Shown here: one piece after another, positions 17,149 through 25,747 of the stretch
How positions within the stretch are numbered: position 1 is the first letter of the stretch
Layout: every line of letters begins with the position of its first letter
Assembly: GCF_000499785.1 (NCBI RefSeq)
Contig: NZ_HG726026.1
Location: forward strand, 1-64,000
Direction of reading: 5' to 3'
Length of the DNA: 64,000 bases
Source of the DNA: Bacteroides neonati
Lineage (GTDB): Bacteria; Bacteroidota; Bacteroidia; Bacteroidales; Bacteroidaceae
Position numbers and translations under genes: made by a program
The notes under the pieces: model-generated
What the model saw: only the letters and a program-made list of their open reading frames with translations
The model's database searches: none
What the model was told of the DNA's origin: nothing

Positions 17149-17822
17149 TCCGGCTTAGTCTTGTTTGTGGTGACGGGTGCTCCCAACGATTGAAATAGGG
17201 CGGTTGCGTAATGTGTGGCGGCTACTGTCTCTATCTCTGTTTCTTCTTCCTTCCAGGCACGGTATTGGTTTTCGGCAAGAAAGATACGGTCGGCTGTTCC
17301 GACAATTGCTTTGTTCCAACGAAAAGCAACCGGTGGCAGGGTAGTATAGTGTCGCTCAATAGCCGATAACTCCTCTTTCAGCTCTTCGACAGATCGCTGG
17401 GGTGCTATTGTCAGGAACTCCTGACAGGCCGTAGCCGAACCACACATACGGCGCTGAAACTTACGTAGTGACTCTTCGTTCAGCCCTTGCAGGGTTCCTT
17501 CAAATACTGCCTGCGCAATGCCCCGCCTATCGTCTATCGGGTAGGGAGTGCCATTGATGGCTATGCTTTGCGCAATGGGTAACTTCTCTTTGTGGAGCGC
17601 CTGCATGGCAGCCCAAACGCCCATCGACCAAGCCACTACGGTAATCTCTTCGTAGCCTGTACAGAGCGATGCGTCAAAATCGAGCGTACGGTAATCGTAG
17701 CAAATAAGCAGATCGCTGCCTGCTGTTTCGATCGACTGAAAAGGTGTTGCGTCCATGCCCCATCCGGCAAAGAAGATAACGAGGTGTGGTGAATGTTGTT
17801 GGTGTATAAAAATCTGTTTCAT
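17145..17822 (-). CDS. bioG: pimeloyl-ACP methyl ester esterase BioG
   Basis: A 225-residue alpha/beta hydrolase of the DUF452/BioG type. It cleaves the methyl ester of pimeloyl-ACP and so stops chain elongation. The oxyanion region FFAGWGMDA is near residues 17-25 and the nucleophile elbow is AWSMGVWA. BioG replaces the BioH of E. coli. It overlaps both neighbours by 4 bp (bioF upstream, bioC downstream). Confidence 0.92.
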   Translation of the reverse strand: MKQIFIHQQHSPHLVIFFAGWGMDATPFQSIETAGSDLLICYDYRTLDFDASLCTGYEEITVVAWSMGVWAAMQALHKEKLPIAQSIAINGTPYPIDDRRGIAQAVFEGTLQGLNEESLRKFQRRMCGSATACQEFLTIAPQRSVEELKEELSAIERHYTTLPPVAFRWNKAIVGTADRIFLAENQYRAWKEEETEIETVAATHYATALFQSLGAPVTTNKTKPE

Positions 17823-18973
17823 GCTATTATCTCTATCAATTGATCTATTTCGCTCGCTTCAATGGCGGCAGTGAGCGAGAAGCGTAGGCGTGATGTACCT
17901 TCGGGCACGGTAGGTGGCCTAACCGGTAGCACGTAAAATCCCTTGCGCTGAAATACATCTGCCAGAGCGATTGTGCTGCTGCTTGTTCCGGCAATCAGCG
18001 GGATGATGTGGCTCGTTGATGGGCAAGCATATCCTTTCTGTTTCAAGGCTTCTCGCAGCCGATCGCTTATCTGTGACAACTGTTGGCGAAGCGTACCCCA
18101 TGCGGGTAGTCTCTTCAGTAAGAAAAGCGTCCATTCTATATTGATGGGGGGCAGGGCAGTGGTAAAGATGAAAGGACGCATCTTGTTGATAAGGTACTCG
18201 CGTATCACTTGGCTGCATACGATATATGCTCCCGAAGAAGCAAGCGCTTTGCCAAACGTACCTACAAGGAAGTCAATATCGGCTATGCAACCTTGCTCTT
18301 CGGCACAACCCAATCCCCGCAATCCCCGCACACCGAAAGCATGGGCTTCGTCCACATAGAGCAGTACCGAGGCATACGTTCGTTTCAGGCGTACCAATGT
18401 GGCAAGGTCGGCTTCGTCTCCATCCATACTGAAAATACTTTCGGTCACTATGATAATTCGCTCGTACTTCTCGTGGTTCTCTTGTATCAATCGCTCCAGT
18501 TGTGCATAATCATTGTGTCGGTACCGAATGGCTTTTGCCACAGACAGTTTGATGCCGTCGATGAGACTGGCATGTATCAGTTTATCTGCCAGAATCAAGG
18601 TCTGTGCATTGCTTACTACGGGCAGAATACCTGTGTTGGCATGGTAGCCGCAATTGAAGGTTAATGCTGCTTCGGTACCGAATAAGTCTGCCAGTTCGTT
18701 TTCGAGTCGGCTATAAGCGGTAAAGTTGCCCGTTAACAAGCGAGACGAAGATGAGGCAGGTAGAAAGTTTTCGGGAGTAAGCGTTTGCAGAAACTCCCGG
18801 CGCAGCTCTTCGTTGCTAGCCAGTCCCAGATAATCATTCGAAGAGAGATTGAGCATTCTTCGATGATCGATCAGCACCTCTCTGCCCTCGTGAACGAGGG
18901 CAGGCAAGGAGCGAAGATTATTTTGTTGTTGCAGAAGCGTAAGCTCCTGTCTCATCTGTTCGATGGCACTCAT
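17819..18973 (-). CDS. bioF: 8-amino-7-oxononanoate synthase BioF
   Basis: A 384-residue PLP enzyme of the alpha-oxoamine synthase family that condenses pimeloyl-ACP with alanine. The HASLIDGIKLS segment, VDEAHAFG (Asp binding the PLP nitrogen) and TFGKALASSGAY (the Schiff-base Lys) are all present. It shares the fold of the Kbl protein encoded near the right end of the window, but its operon position and the usual BioF length point to biotin synthesis. It overlaps bioBA and bioG by 4 bp each. Confidence 0.95.
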   Translation of the reverse strand: MSAIEQMRQELTLLQQQNNLRSLPALVHEGREVLIDHRRMLNLSSNDYLGLASNEELRREFLQTLTPENFLPASSSSRLLTGNFTAYSRLENELADLFGTEAALTFNCGYHANTGILPVVSNAQTLILADKLIHASLIDGIKLSVAKAIRYRHNDYAQLERLIQENHEKYERIIIVTESIFSMDGDEADLATLVRLKRTYASVLLYVDEAHAFGVRGLRGLGCAEEQGCIADIDFLVGTFGKALASSGAYIVCSQVIREYLINKMRPFIFTTALPPINIEWTLFLLKRLPAWGTLRQQLSQISDRLREALKQKGYACPSTSHIIPLIAGTSSSTIALADVFQRKGFYVLPVRPPTVPEGTSRLRFSLTAAIEASEIDQLIEIIA

Positions 18974-21195
18974 AGCTCAGATACGATTTTTACGACACCC
19001 TCGGTTAGCTTCGTCAGTTGTTCGGGTTTGATTATAAATGGAGGCATCAGGTATACCAGTTTGCCGAATGGGCGTACCCAGATACCCTCTTCTACAAACC
19101 GTTTCTGCATATAGGCCATGTCTACCGGTTTGCACATCTCTATCACACCAATGGCACCAAGTACACGAACATCGGCTACCCCCGGCAGTTTGCGGGCAGG
19201 AGCCAGTTCGCTGATGAGTTGCGACTCGATGCGTTGCACCTTCTCTTGCCATCCCGATTCGAGTAGTAAACGAATCGAGGCGCAGGCTACCGCACACGCC
19301 AAAGGGTTGCCCATGAAGGTGGGGCCATGCATGAATGCACCCGGTGCATGGTTGGAGATCATATCGGCTATCCGGTTGCTGGTCAGCACGGCCGAAAGCG
19401 TCATGTATCCACCGGTCAGTGCTTTGCCTATACACATGATATCGGGTTCTACATTGGCATGCTCCCAAGCAAATAGCTTTCCGGTACGTCCGAACCCTGT
19501 TGCTATCTCATCAAAAATAAGCAGCAAGTGATGCTCTTTACACAGACGGGCGGCTTCGCGTACGTATTCGGGGTGATAGAATCGCATTCCTCCCGCTCCT
19601 TGTACAATGGGTTCAAGTATCAGTGCGGCCAGCTCATCGGCATGGTTCTCGATGACTTGACGTAGTGGCTCTATATCTGCCGGGTTCCATGTATCTCCAA
19701 AGCGCGACGAGGGGGCAGGTACAAAGTGACGTATCGGTAAGGCCGAACCGAACAGCGAATGCATGCCCGTATCGGGATCACACACCGACATGGCGTTCCA
19801 CGTATCGCCGTGGTAGCCGTTGCGGATGGTTACGAAATTATTTTTCTTTGCCTGTCCTGCCGCATACCAGTACTGTACCGCCATCTTCAAGGCTACCTCT
19901 ACTGCCACCGATCCCGAATCGGCATAGAATATCTTTTGCATAGACGGCGGAACGAGCGGAAGCAGGAGCTGCCCCAACTCAATGGCCGGATCGTGTGTAA
20001 GTCCACCAAACATGACGTGCGACATCTTTTCGATTTGCTTCTGCACAGCCTTGTTCAGCACCGGATGGTTGTATCCGTGTACGGCACACCACCATGACGA
20101 CATACCTTCGATCAATACCTTCCCATCATCGAGCGTAATGGTTGCCCCGTCTGCCCGTTTCACCTTGTACACCGGTAGCGGATGGGAGGTTGAAGTGTAG
20201 GGATGCCATAGATGCTCGCGGTCAAACTGTGATGCTTCGAATTCGTAGCCGGCCTCTTCAATGAGCTGTTTATCATCCGATACCTTCGAGCCAAGCGTTG
20301 TGAGCAGATCGCCTACGATGGCGGAGTTAACGCCTATATACAAGGCCTTTTTCATCGCTTCGTTGGATAGTTGGGCACGTCCTCCGGCAAAACGCAGGTA
20401 AGCGGTAGGGTTGATGAAGCGGAACAAGGCGATAGTGGTCAGTACCTCCTCTTCACTCAAGGGTGCCTGTTTTTCGAGTGGTGTGCCGGGTATGGGGCTC
20501 AGCAGGTTGATCGGAATGGATTGAATATCGAATGATTTGAGTGTAAAGGCAAACTCAATGCGTTGTTCCATGGTTTCGCCCATACCGATAATACCCCCGC
20601 TACAAATATCCATGCCTACGCTTCGAGCAGCCAGTAAGGTATCTATCTTGTCGGCTTGTGTGTGTGTGCTGCACAAACTCGGGAAGAAAGAAGGAGCTGT
20701 TTCGAGGTTGCAGTGATAACGGGTGACCCCTGCCTCGTAGAGGTTTTGCAGTCCTTCTTTATCGAGCAGCCCCAGCGATGCACACACTCTTATTGACGAA
20801 TGGCGGCGCATATAGCGCACAGTGTGGCAAAGTTCCTTCATCTGGTTTTTCGAAGGGCGGCGTCCGCTGGTTACCAGCGAGAACCTACCTACACCCTGTT
20901 CTTCATTGTATTGTGCCTGTCGCAAACATTCTTCTTTCGATACGAGATCGTATGCATCGGATTTCGTTTGGTAGTGAGCCGACTGTGCACACCATTTGCA
21001 ATTCTCGGGGCAGCGTCCCGACTTGGCATTGATGATGGAACACATATCGAACGATTGAGAAGCCAGTTTGATACTAATCTCGTGCGCAGCCTCATAGAGT
21101 GCCTCTTTGGGAGCCGATGAGCCCAACCATTCTGCTTGTTCGGGGCTGATAATCATGCCTTGTAGCACTTGCTTTTTGATCTCTTCTATACTCAT
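18970..21195 (-). CDS. bioBA: fused biotin synthase / DAPA aminotransferase (BioB-BioA)
   Basis: A 741-residue fusion of two biotin enzymes. Residues about 1-315 are radical-SAM biotin synthase (BioB, last step, sulfur insertion), with the cluster motif CPENCKWC. Residues about 325-741 are adenosylmethionine-8-amino-7-oxononanoate aminotransferase (BioA), starting at REHLWHPYTS, with DEIATGFGRTG and the PLP Lys in CIGKALTGGY. Such BioB-BioA fusions are known from Bacteroides. The two joined steps are not consecutive, because BioD acts between them. I took the ATG at 21195, which overlaps the stop of the upstream 143-residue gene (ATGA), over an in-frame start at 21276 that has no family similarity. 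Confidence 0.93.
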   Translation of the reverse strand: MSIEEIKKQVLQGMIISPEQAEWLGSSAPKEALYEAAHEISIKLASQSFDMCSIINAKSGRCPENCKWCAQSAHYQTKSDAYDLVSKEECLRQAQYNEEQGVGRFSLVTSGRRPSKNQMKELCHTVRYMRRHSSIRVCASLGLLDKEGLQNLYEAGVTRYHCNLETAPSFFPSLCSTHTQADKIDTLLAARSVGMDICSGGIIGMGETMEQRIEFAFTLKSFDIQSIPINLLSPIPGTPLEKQAPLSEEEVLTTIALFRFINPTAYLRFAGGRAQLSNEAMKKALYIGVNSAIVGDLLTTLGSKVSDDKQLIEEAGYEFEASQFDREHLWHPYTSTSHPLPVYKVKRADGATITLDDGKVLIEGMSSWWCAVHGYNHPVLNKAVQKQIEKMSHVMFGGLTHDPAIELGQLLLPLVPPSMQKIFYADSGSVAVEVALKMAVQYWYAAGQAKKNNFVTIRNGYHGDTWNAMSVCDPDTGMHSLFGSALPIRHFVPAPSSRFGDTWNPADIEPLRQVIENHADELAALILEPIVQGAGGMRFYHPEYVREAARLCKEHHLLLIFDEIATGFGRTGKLFAWEHANVEPDIMCIGKALTGGYMTLSAVLTSNRIADMISNHAPGAFMHGPTFMGNPLACAVACASIRLLLESGWQEKVQRIESQLISELAPARKLPGVADVRVLGAIGVIEMCKPVDMAYMQKRFVEEGIWVRPFGKLVYLMPPFIIKPEQLTKLTEGVVKIVSEL

Positions 21196-21623
21196 AACAA
21201 ATAAGGGGAATAGGAGTACAGATACGCCGAATGCGTTTTGCTTCTCTTCGTTCCAACAGGAAACAAAGAGCGGCAAAACGCATTCGATGCATTTATACTA
21301 CGGTTTATACTATGTACTAATAGCGGATTGGCAGGGTAGGCCGAAGTGGTTTCGACTTGCTTGCAAAGCACAGCAAGCAACAGCGCTTCATTGAGAGCCG
21401 GTAACGTGTCGGGTTCTTTGTCGTTTGTTTGTTCATCGCCCTCCGCCCTGTCTGTAGGCAGCAATAAGCTCAATCCGTTCTGTTTCTTCAAGGATCGTTC
21501 GGTTACGTTCTTTCGTAACTGCCCGATGGTTACACAAAGCCCCAGACTAGAGAATGCAGCATACCCCTTCCGAGTCCAATACCGGAAGCGTGCTGTTTTT
21601 CTTTGTTGAAAGTCTCTTTTCAT
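21192..21623 (-). CDS. 143-residue first gene of the biotin operon, unknown function
   Basis: A 143-residue protein that I do not recognise. The first 50 residues are basic and carry the motif YWTRKGYAAFSSLG followed by VTIGQLRK; I have an impression of similar short motifs in small Bacteroidales proteins next to cofactor genes, but could not check. The rest is polar with no membrane segment. It is directly behind a TACATTTG -7 box and its TGA stop overlaps the bioBA ATG in the ATGA pattern used between the other bio genes. That argues for a real, translated gene, perhaps a leader whose translation controls bioBA. The last third encodes a strong hairpin. Confidence 0.6.
   Translation of the reverse strand: MKRDFQQRKTARFRYWTRKGYAAFSSLGLCVTIGQLRKNVTERSLKKQNGLSLLLPTDRAEGDEQTNDKEPDTLPALNEALLLAVLCKQVETTSAYPANPLLVHSINRSINASNAFCRSLFPVGTKRSKTHSAYLYSYSPYLL
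21228..21286 (-). promoter_or_regulatory. large hairpin just upstream of bioBA
   Basis: CGAATGCGTTTTGC (21228-21241) and GCAAAACGCATTCG (21273-21286) form a perfect 14-bp stem, and the interval continues to pair (CTCTT..GTT.CC with its partner) around a four-base loop, giving a rod of about 59 nt. It ends 33 nt before the bioBA start codon inside the 143-residue gene. No T-run follows on either strand, so a translational or processing role is more likely than termination. Confidence 0.55.
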
Positions 21624-21652
21624 GTGGCAACTTTATGTTTGATAGCGGTGGG

Positions 21653-21660
21653 CAAATGTA
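21653..21660 (-). promoter_or_regulatory. -7 box of the biotin operon
   Basis: On the minus strand this reads TACATTTG, a match to TAnnTTTG, 29 bp before the ATG at 21623. Confidence 0.5.
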
Positions 21661-21763
21661 CGATGTTTTTTTTAATTCTCCATAAGTGAATTATATAAAA
21701 TAGAAATAAGCCGTTGAACAAAATCCAAATTACAGCCTCTTCTAATATTTATCAGGAATATTT

Positions 21764-22687
21764 TTATTTTTCATAAGGAAGTAGAAACTTGAACCCTCTA
21801 CCTCTTAACATCACTTCTGACTTGCGTACTTCTTCGACATAAAGCCGATGTGTTCCTATTTTTATGTCAGGTTTTTTAGAGACATAATGAAGAATATTTA
21901 GATCAATCGAATCTCCTTGTACAGGACTCAGAACGGGAGCTATTTTTATATTAGAGTTATCATAGGTAGCTCTCTCCTCTCCATTAGGACGAGCAGTGTT
22001 TGAAATCCACGTCCCTACACCTTTTCTTTTGACTACCATTTTATTGTTGAATATCATATAATATGAACTTGAACTGGTGCTATACCAACCATAATTTATT
22101 AATTCTCCTTCCGGCCTTACTTTAATATGAATAACTTGTTTTTCTTTTCCATCTTGAGAAATAGCCGTAACCTCAGCTTCTCCTTCATATTTAGGGTTTA
22201 TCTCAAGCATTCCGGTAGAACCGTCCCATTTAATATCTATGATATCTGCCGGGTCGTTCTCTTCCAGTTTGCTCCGTTCTCCGCCTCCAGAAATACTTAC
22301 GAATTTGCTCCTAAATCCGGGACGTAGTTCAACCGTTGAATGACTTATCCCTAATTCGGGAAAGGTTACATTGATTTTCAGTTTCATACGCTTGTCATGA
22401 GAAATGATGGTAACGAATGTTTCACCCTCCAACATACCTTTTATTTTAAGCGTGTCCAGACTCATAGCAGCAGTGGCTATTTGTGCATTTTCTACGTTAG
22501 CTATATATTTTCCGTTTCCACCCGAAACAAGGATTCTTTTTTCCGTTTGCTTATTCAATGACAACTCATGAATAGCCTTTTCTTTTCCTATCCGAATATC
22601 GGGATATTCTTCTTTTTGTGTTTCACATGCTGAAAGGCAAATGAGGTAAAAAGCGATAGCTAGTTTGATTATTATATTTTTCATCAT
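21764..22687 (-). CDS. Ig-like repeat lipoprotein, last gene of the TonB/SusCD operon
   Basis: A 307-residue lipoprotein with a lipobox at LSAC (Cys20). Residues about 40-110 and 115-200 look like two BIG2-type immunoglobulin-like repeats (for example the GMLEGETFVTIIS and YEGEAEVTAIS halves); the C-terminal 100 residues form a further beta-rich domain I do not recognise. It overlaps the preceding gene by 4 bp, so it is translated with it. Two adjacent ATG codons begin the gene. A surface or periplasmic binding role is likely, ligand unknown. Confidence 0.8.
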   Translation of the reverse strand: MMKNIIIKLAIAFYLICLSACETQKEEYPDIRIGKEKAIHELSLNKQTEKRILVSGGNGKYIANVENAQIATAAMSLDTLKIKGMLEGETFVTIISHDKRMKLKINVTFPELGISHSTVELRPGFRSKFVSISGGGERSKLEENDPADIIDIKWDGSTGMLEINPKYEGEAEVTAISQDGKEKQVIHIKVRPEGELINYGWYSTSSSSYYMIFNNKMVVKRKGVGTWISNTARPNGEERATYDNSNIKIAPVLSPVQGDSIDLNILHYVSKKPDIKIGTHRLYVEEVRKSEVMLRGRGFKFLLPYEK

Positions 22688-23802
22688 ATATTTTTATTTT
22701 TTCTTACACTTAACTGAGGATACAAAATTTCCCATTCATATCCTTCTTCCTCCTTAATATAGATTTCAAGATGGAATTGTTGGTGAGGTCCCTCAAAGTC
22801 GGGAAACTCTAAAGTATTATCTTTAGGCTCAATTGTGATTCCGTTCAACTTATAATAAATTTGCGCATTGGGAGTAGCTAGTTCATTATAATACAGTTTC
22901 AAAAAACGACCTTCAATGTATCCCTCAGGAACGATAGAACGCAAATAAGGTACCCTGTCTTCGGACTCTTTCGTATGTTTCATAGCTTTCGTTCTCACTG
23001 TTTGTTCGGTATATGGAGAAAAGATGTTCTCTTTTACGGCTCTCACTTTAATTATATGTTCACTTCCGGGGAATAGGCTAGTCTTTATAAAGGAATTTTT
23101 AGACGTAGTTGTTTCTACTTTGTCGTCAAATGTTACTTCCCACTTGACTTCATTATTCGCTGCTTTGTCCCATGAAATTTCCATCTCGCCTTGGTATGCT
23201 TTTGACTTCAAGTTCTTGGGAGCTTCCAAACCGGGTGCCGAACCAGACTCATTACTGCTATCTTCGGGAACCATTGCGAAGTCATCGAATACTACGTTAC
23301 CCATATAAGCCGATTTCATTCTCACTTGCATTTTAATCTTATTGACGTTATTCGGAGCAGTAGTAATTACTTTAGCTTGTTTCCACTCGCCTTCTTCTGT
23401 TTTTACTACAAGTACATCATACATTCTTTGTGTTATGCTTTCGTCAGTGTACCAGAGAAGGGTTACTCTTATTCTGTTGTAGTCTATATTTCCCTTATAC
23501 CAGAAAGATAATACGTATTTTGTTCCTGCTTTGATGGGGATAGGTTTACTCAACTCAAAATAACTATCGTTGAGATGTACTTTAAGTGCATAGTTTCCAT
23601 TCCCTCCGGGGCGACTTTCGTTCACCCGTTCGGGAAAAAGTTGTTCATTTACAAACCAGTTGACTGGCCGTTCGTTTTCCCATTTTTCAAACCCTCCATT
23701 AGGAAATATATTCATATTTTCCGTTTTCTGAGCTTTAAGCTGTATTGCTGTTGACATACAGGCGATTGTCACTAAAAAAAGTAGTTTATGTATCTTTCTC
23801 AT
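22684..23802 (-). CDS. exported protein with CBM-like and fibronectin III domains
   Basis: A 372-residue secreted protein. The signal peptide ends near LKAQ (about residue 25). Residues about 30-180 resemble a carbohydrate-binding jelly-roll module of the CBM4/9 type: NGGFEKWE at the start and AGTKYVLSFWYKG in the middle. Residues about 195-275 look like a fibronectin type III domain. The last 100 residues are beta-rich and unassigned. There is no catalytic domain. It lies 8 bp after the DUF4856-like gene and 4 bp over the next one. It may bind a ligand at the cell surface. Confidence 0.8.
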   Translation of the reverse strand: MRKIHKLLFLVTIACMSTAIQLKAQKTENMNIFPNGGFEKWENERPVNWFVNEQLFPERVNESRPGGNGNYALKVHLNDSYFELSKPIPIKAGTKYVLSFWYKGNIDYNRIRVTLLWYTDESITQRMYDVLVVKTEEGEWKQAKVITTAPNNVNKIKMQVRMKSAYMGNVVFDDFAMVPEDSSNESGSAPGLEAPKNLKSKAYQGEMEISWDKAANNEVKWEVTFDDKVETTTSKNSFIKTSLFPGSEHIIKVRAVKENIFSPYTEQTVRTKAMKHTKESEDRVPYLRSIVPEGYIEGRFLKLYYNELATPNAQIYYKLNGITIEPKDNTLEFPDFEGPHQQFHLEIYIKEEEGYEWEILYPQLSVRKNKNI

Positions 23803-23810
23803 TTTTCCTC

Positions 23811-24995
23811 TTATTTTTTGATATCTTCTGGTGATATACCAAATTTTTCTCCTATGCGTGCTGCGAGATTACGTAACGAGCCTTCTTTCCGCTCTTCTCC
23901 CAGTAAGCGTTCTTTATCCCACAGTCCGCCTTCTTTTTCCAACTCTTGGAGTAGTTGACGGGTTTCCTCTTTTGTCATGATAGGTTTCCCCTGTGCATTG
24001 CAGGCAAACTGTGAGGCATAAAGCAGTCCATATGCCTGAGAAATCTGGCGGAATGCGCTTTGAGCACTCTCTTTCAGATTAACAAGCGTATTGTCGCCGA
24101 TAAGCAGTTGCATGGCTCTTGAGGCAACTACTTTTGAAAGTTCTTGCTTAATGGTATCTGCCTGCAGTCTCATCTCATCGTAGCGAGCACTTGCCATGTA
24201 TGTGCGTCCTCTGACAAAGGAACGGTAAATACGTCGATGAGAACCTTTCAGAGCAGGTAATCCTTCTGGTTGGGCAAGCGCTTTCCAAAAACCGTAATAG
24301 CCATAAGCCAGATCCCAATGATGCTCCAATTCTGTGTAATTATGCCCAGGTAGGAGCTGCGTTTGGTCGTGCCGAATAATTATATCATTGTTTTTCAGCA
24401 CCTGCTCGTTCAGGTGTTTATTTACTACCTTGTCAAGATATACCGCTCCCATCATAGCATACTTATATACTTCGGCGACGGCAATTCCTTTTTCATCTAC
24501 AAAATATATATCATAATCGGCTATGCTGTTTCCCACATATCCTGAGGAGCCTTTCACTGCTTCCCTTTCCCGATACTCGCGGGGGGAACTAGCTCCCAGG
24601 CCTGAAAGACGTGCCGAAATCTGCAATAAATTGTCGATGTCTTTCACTATTTTTTCTCTACTGGATAGGTGTGTAGGAGAAGTAGCAATTTCCTCCTTCG
24701 GTTTTAGTCCGAATCCTCCCTCTAAGTATAGCTTGAGAGCCTCGTCATAATTTGTTTTTGTTCCCATCTCTGCCTTAGCCATATACTCTGAGAAAATTCT
24801 GTCGATAGGAGTTTTTAAAAACTGACATTCTTGTATGTTTACAGAACTTTCTCCATTTCTGGAAAATTTGTAAGAAGGTTCGGGATATACCGGAAGCAGG
24901 TAAGCACTCTCCACGGTTTCATTTGTTCCTTCGTTACAGGCTGCCATACTCGCCAATAGCCAGTATAAGGTTGTATATTTGAGTAAGTTATTCAT
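23811..24995 (-). CDS. DUF4856-like (imelysin-type) lipoprotein
   Basis: A 394-residue lipoprotein with a lipobox at MAAC. Most of the chain is helical. The segments GYVGNSIADYDIYFVDEKG and HHWDLAYGYYGFWKAL resemble, from memory, the DUF4856 family of Bacteroidota, which I associate with imelysin-like proteins near iron-linked TonB receptors. The FecA-like receptor at the head of this operon would agree with that. The family name is held with moderate confidence, the iron link is inference. Spacing is 49 bp after the previous gene. Confidence 0.75.
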   Translation of the reverse strand: MNNLLKYTTLYWLLASMAACNEGTNETVESAYLLPVYPEPSYKFSRNGESSVNIQECQFLKTPIDRIFSEYMAKAEMGTKTNYDEALKLYLEGGFGLKPKEEIATSPTHLSSREKIVKDIDNLLQISARLSGLGASSPREYREREAVKGSSGYVGNSIADYDIYFVDEKGIAVAEVYKYAMMGAVYLDKVVNKHLNEQVLKNNDIIIRHDQTQLLPGHNYTELEHHWDLAYGYYGFWKALAQPEGLPALKGSHRRIYRSFVRGRTYMASARYDEMRLQADTIKQELSKVVASRAMQLLIGDNTLVNLKESAQSAFRQISQAYGLLYASQFACNAQGKPIMTKEETRQLLQELEKEGGLWDKERLLGEERKEGSLRNLAARIGEKFGISPEDIKK

Positions 24996-25044
24996 ATTTC
25001 TTTCATTTTTGTAAATTATGGAAATGTAAAATGTATTCTGGTAG

Positions 25045-25674
25045 TTAAGGTAAAATCATATATTCGCAATAGGGATATCTTAATCCGATAATCCCTTCCT
25101 TATTCTGGTATTGCTCTGTTTCCAAATTGGGAACTTCAATTAGCCCATCACTGGAAACGGCTTTGATACTTGCTTTTATATTGGAACCTCTGGGACCTGC
25201 ACCTGAAACGGCCAGATATAAAGGAAATCCGGAGTGGACGGTATAAGTAATTACCAACGGCTCTCCGTTATACATTTTGTTAGGAGAGGGTTGCCCGGAA
25301 AGCATATTTCTTTCACTTTTCTTTCCACAACTAATTATTACCAATTCTTCTCTTTCGTTGATGTATCTCACTTCGTACACGGAGTTTATGTCTTCTATGA
25401 GACTGTTATCTGATCCTTTTTCTTGGAATGTACAAGTTAAGGTTACTTTATATTGTTCGGCATCGTTGGGTGTTTCCATGCCGGGGTATTTGTAATCTTT
25501 CAATGCTTGGCTCGGGTCGCATAATTGTACGTTTAGTTCTCCCCGTTTATTTTCGGGTTTCTCTATCTCTTTTAATGGAAATAGTTTCTCGTAATTTTCG
25601 TCAACTATTAGATCATCTTTTACAGTATTGCAGCTGCATATCGCCATCAGGCAAATTATCCATACATATTTCAT
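25045..25674 (-). CDS. hypothetical lipoprotein
   Basis: A 209-residue lipoprotein with a short signal peptide and lipobox ICSC (Cys14). The mature part is beta-rich without repeats or known motifs. I do not recognise the family. It lies between the DUF4302 and the DUF4856-like genes, 73 and 49 bp from them, on the same strand. In SusC/SusD loci this position is often held by a variable surface lipoprotein that helps bind the ligand; that is inference here. Confidence 0.75.
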   Translation of the reverse strand: MKYVWIICLMAICSCNTVKDDLIVDENYEKLFPLKEIEKPENKRGELNVQLCDPSQALKDYKYPGMETPNDAEQYKVTLTCTFQEKGSDNSLIEDINSVYEVRYINEREELVIISCGKKSERNMLSGQPSPNKMYNGEPLVITYTVHSGFPLYLAVSGAGPRGSNIKASIKAVSSDGLIEVPNLETEQYQNKEGIIGLRYPYCEYMILP

Positions 25675-25747
25675 CTTAATTTTTGTTTTTAATTTTTCAT
25701 CTTAATTTTAGCTTTTATAGTCTTGGGAAGTGGTTGGCTGGCTGTAT

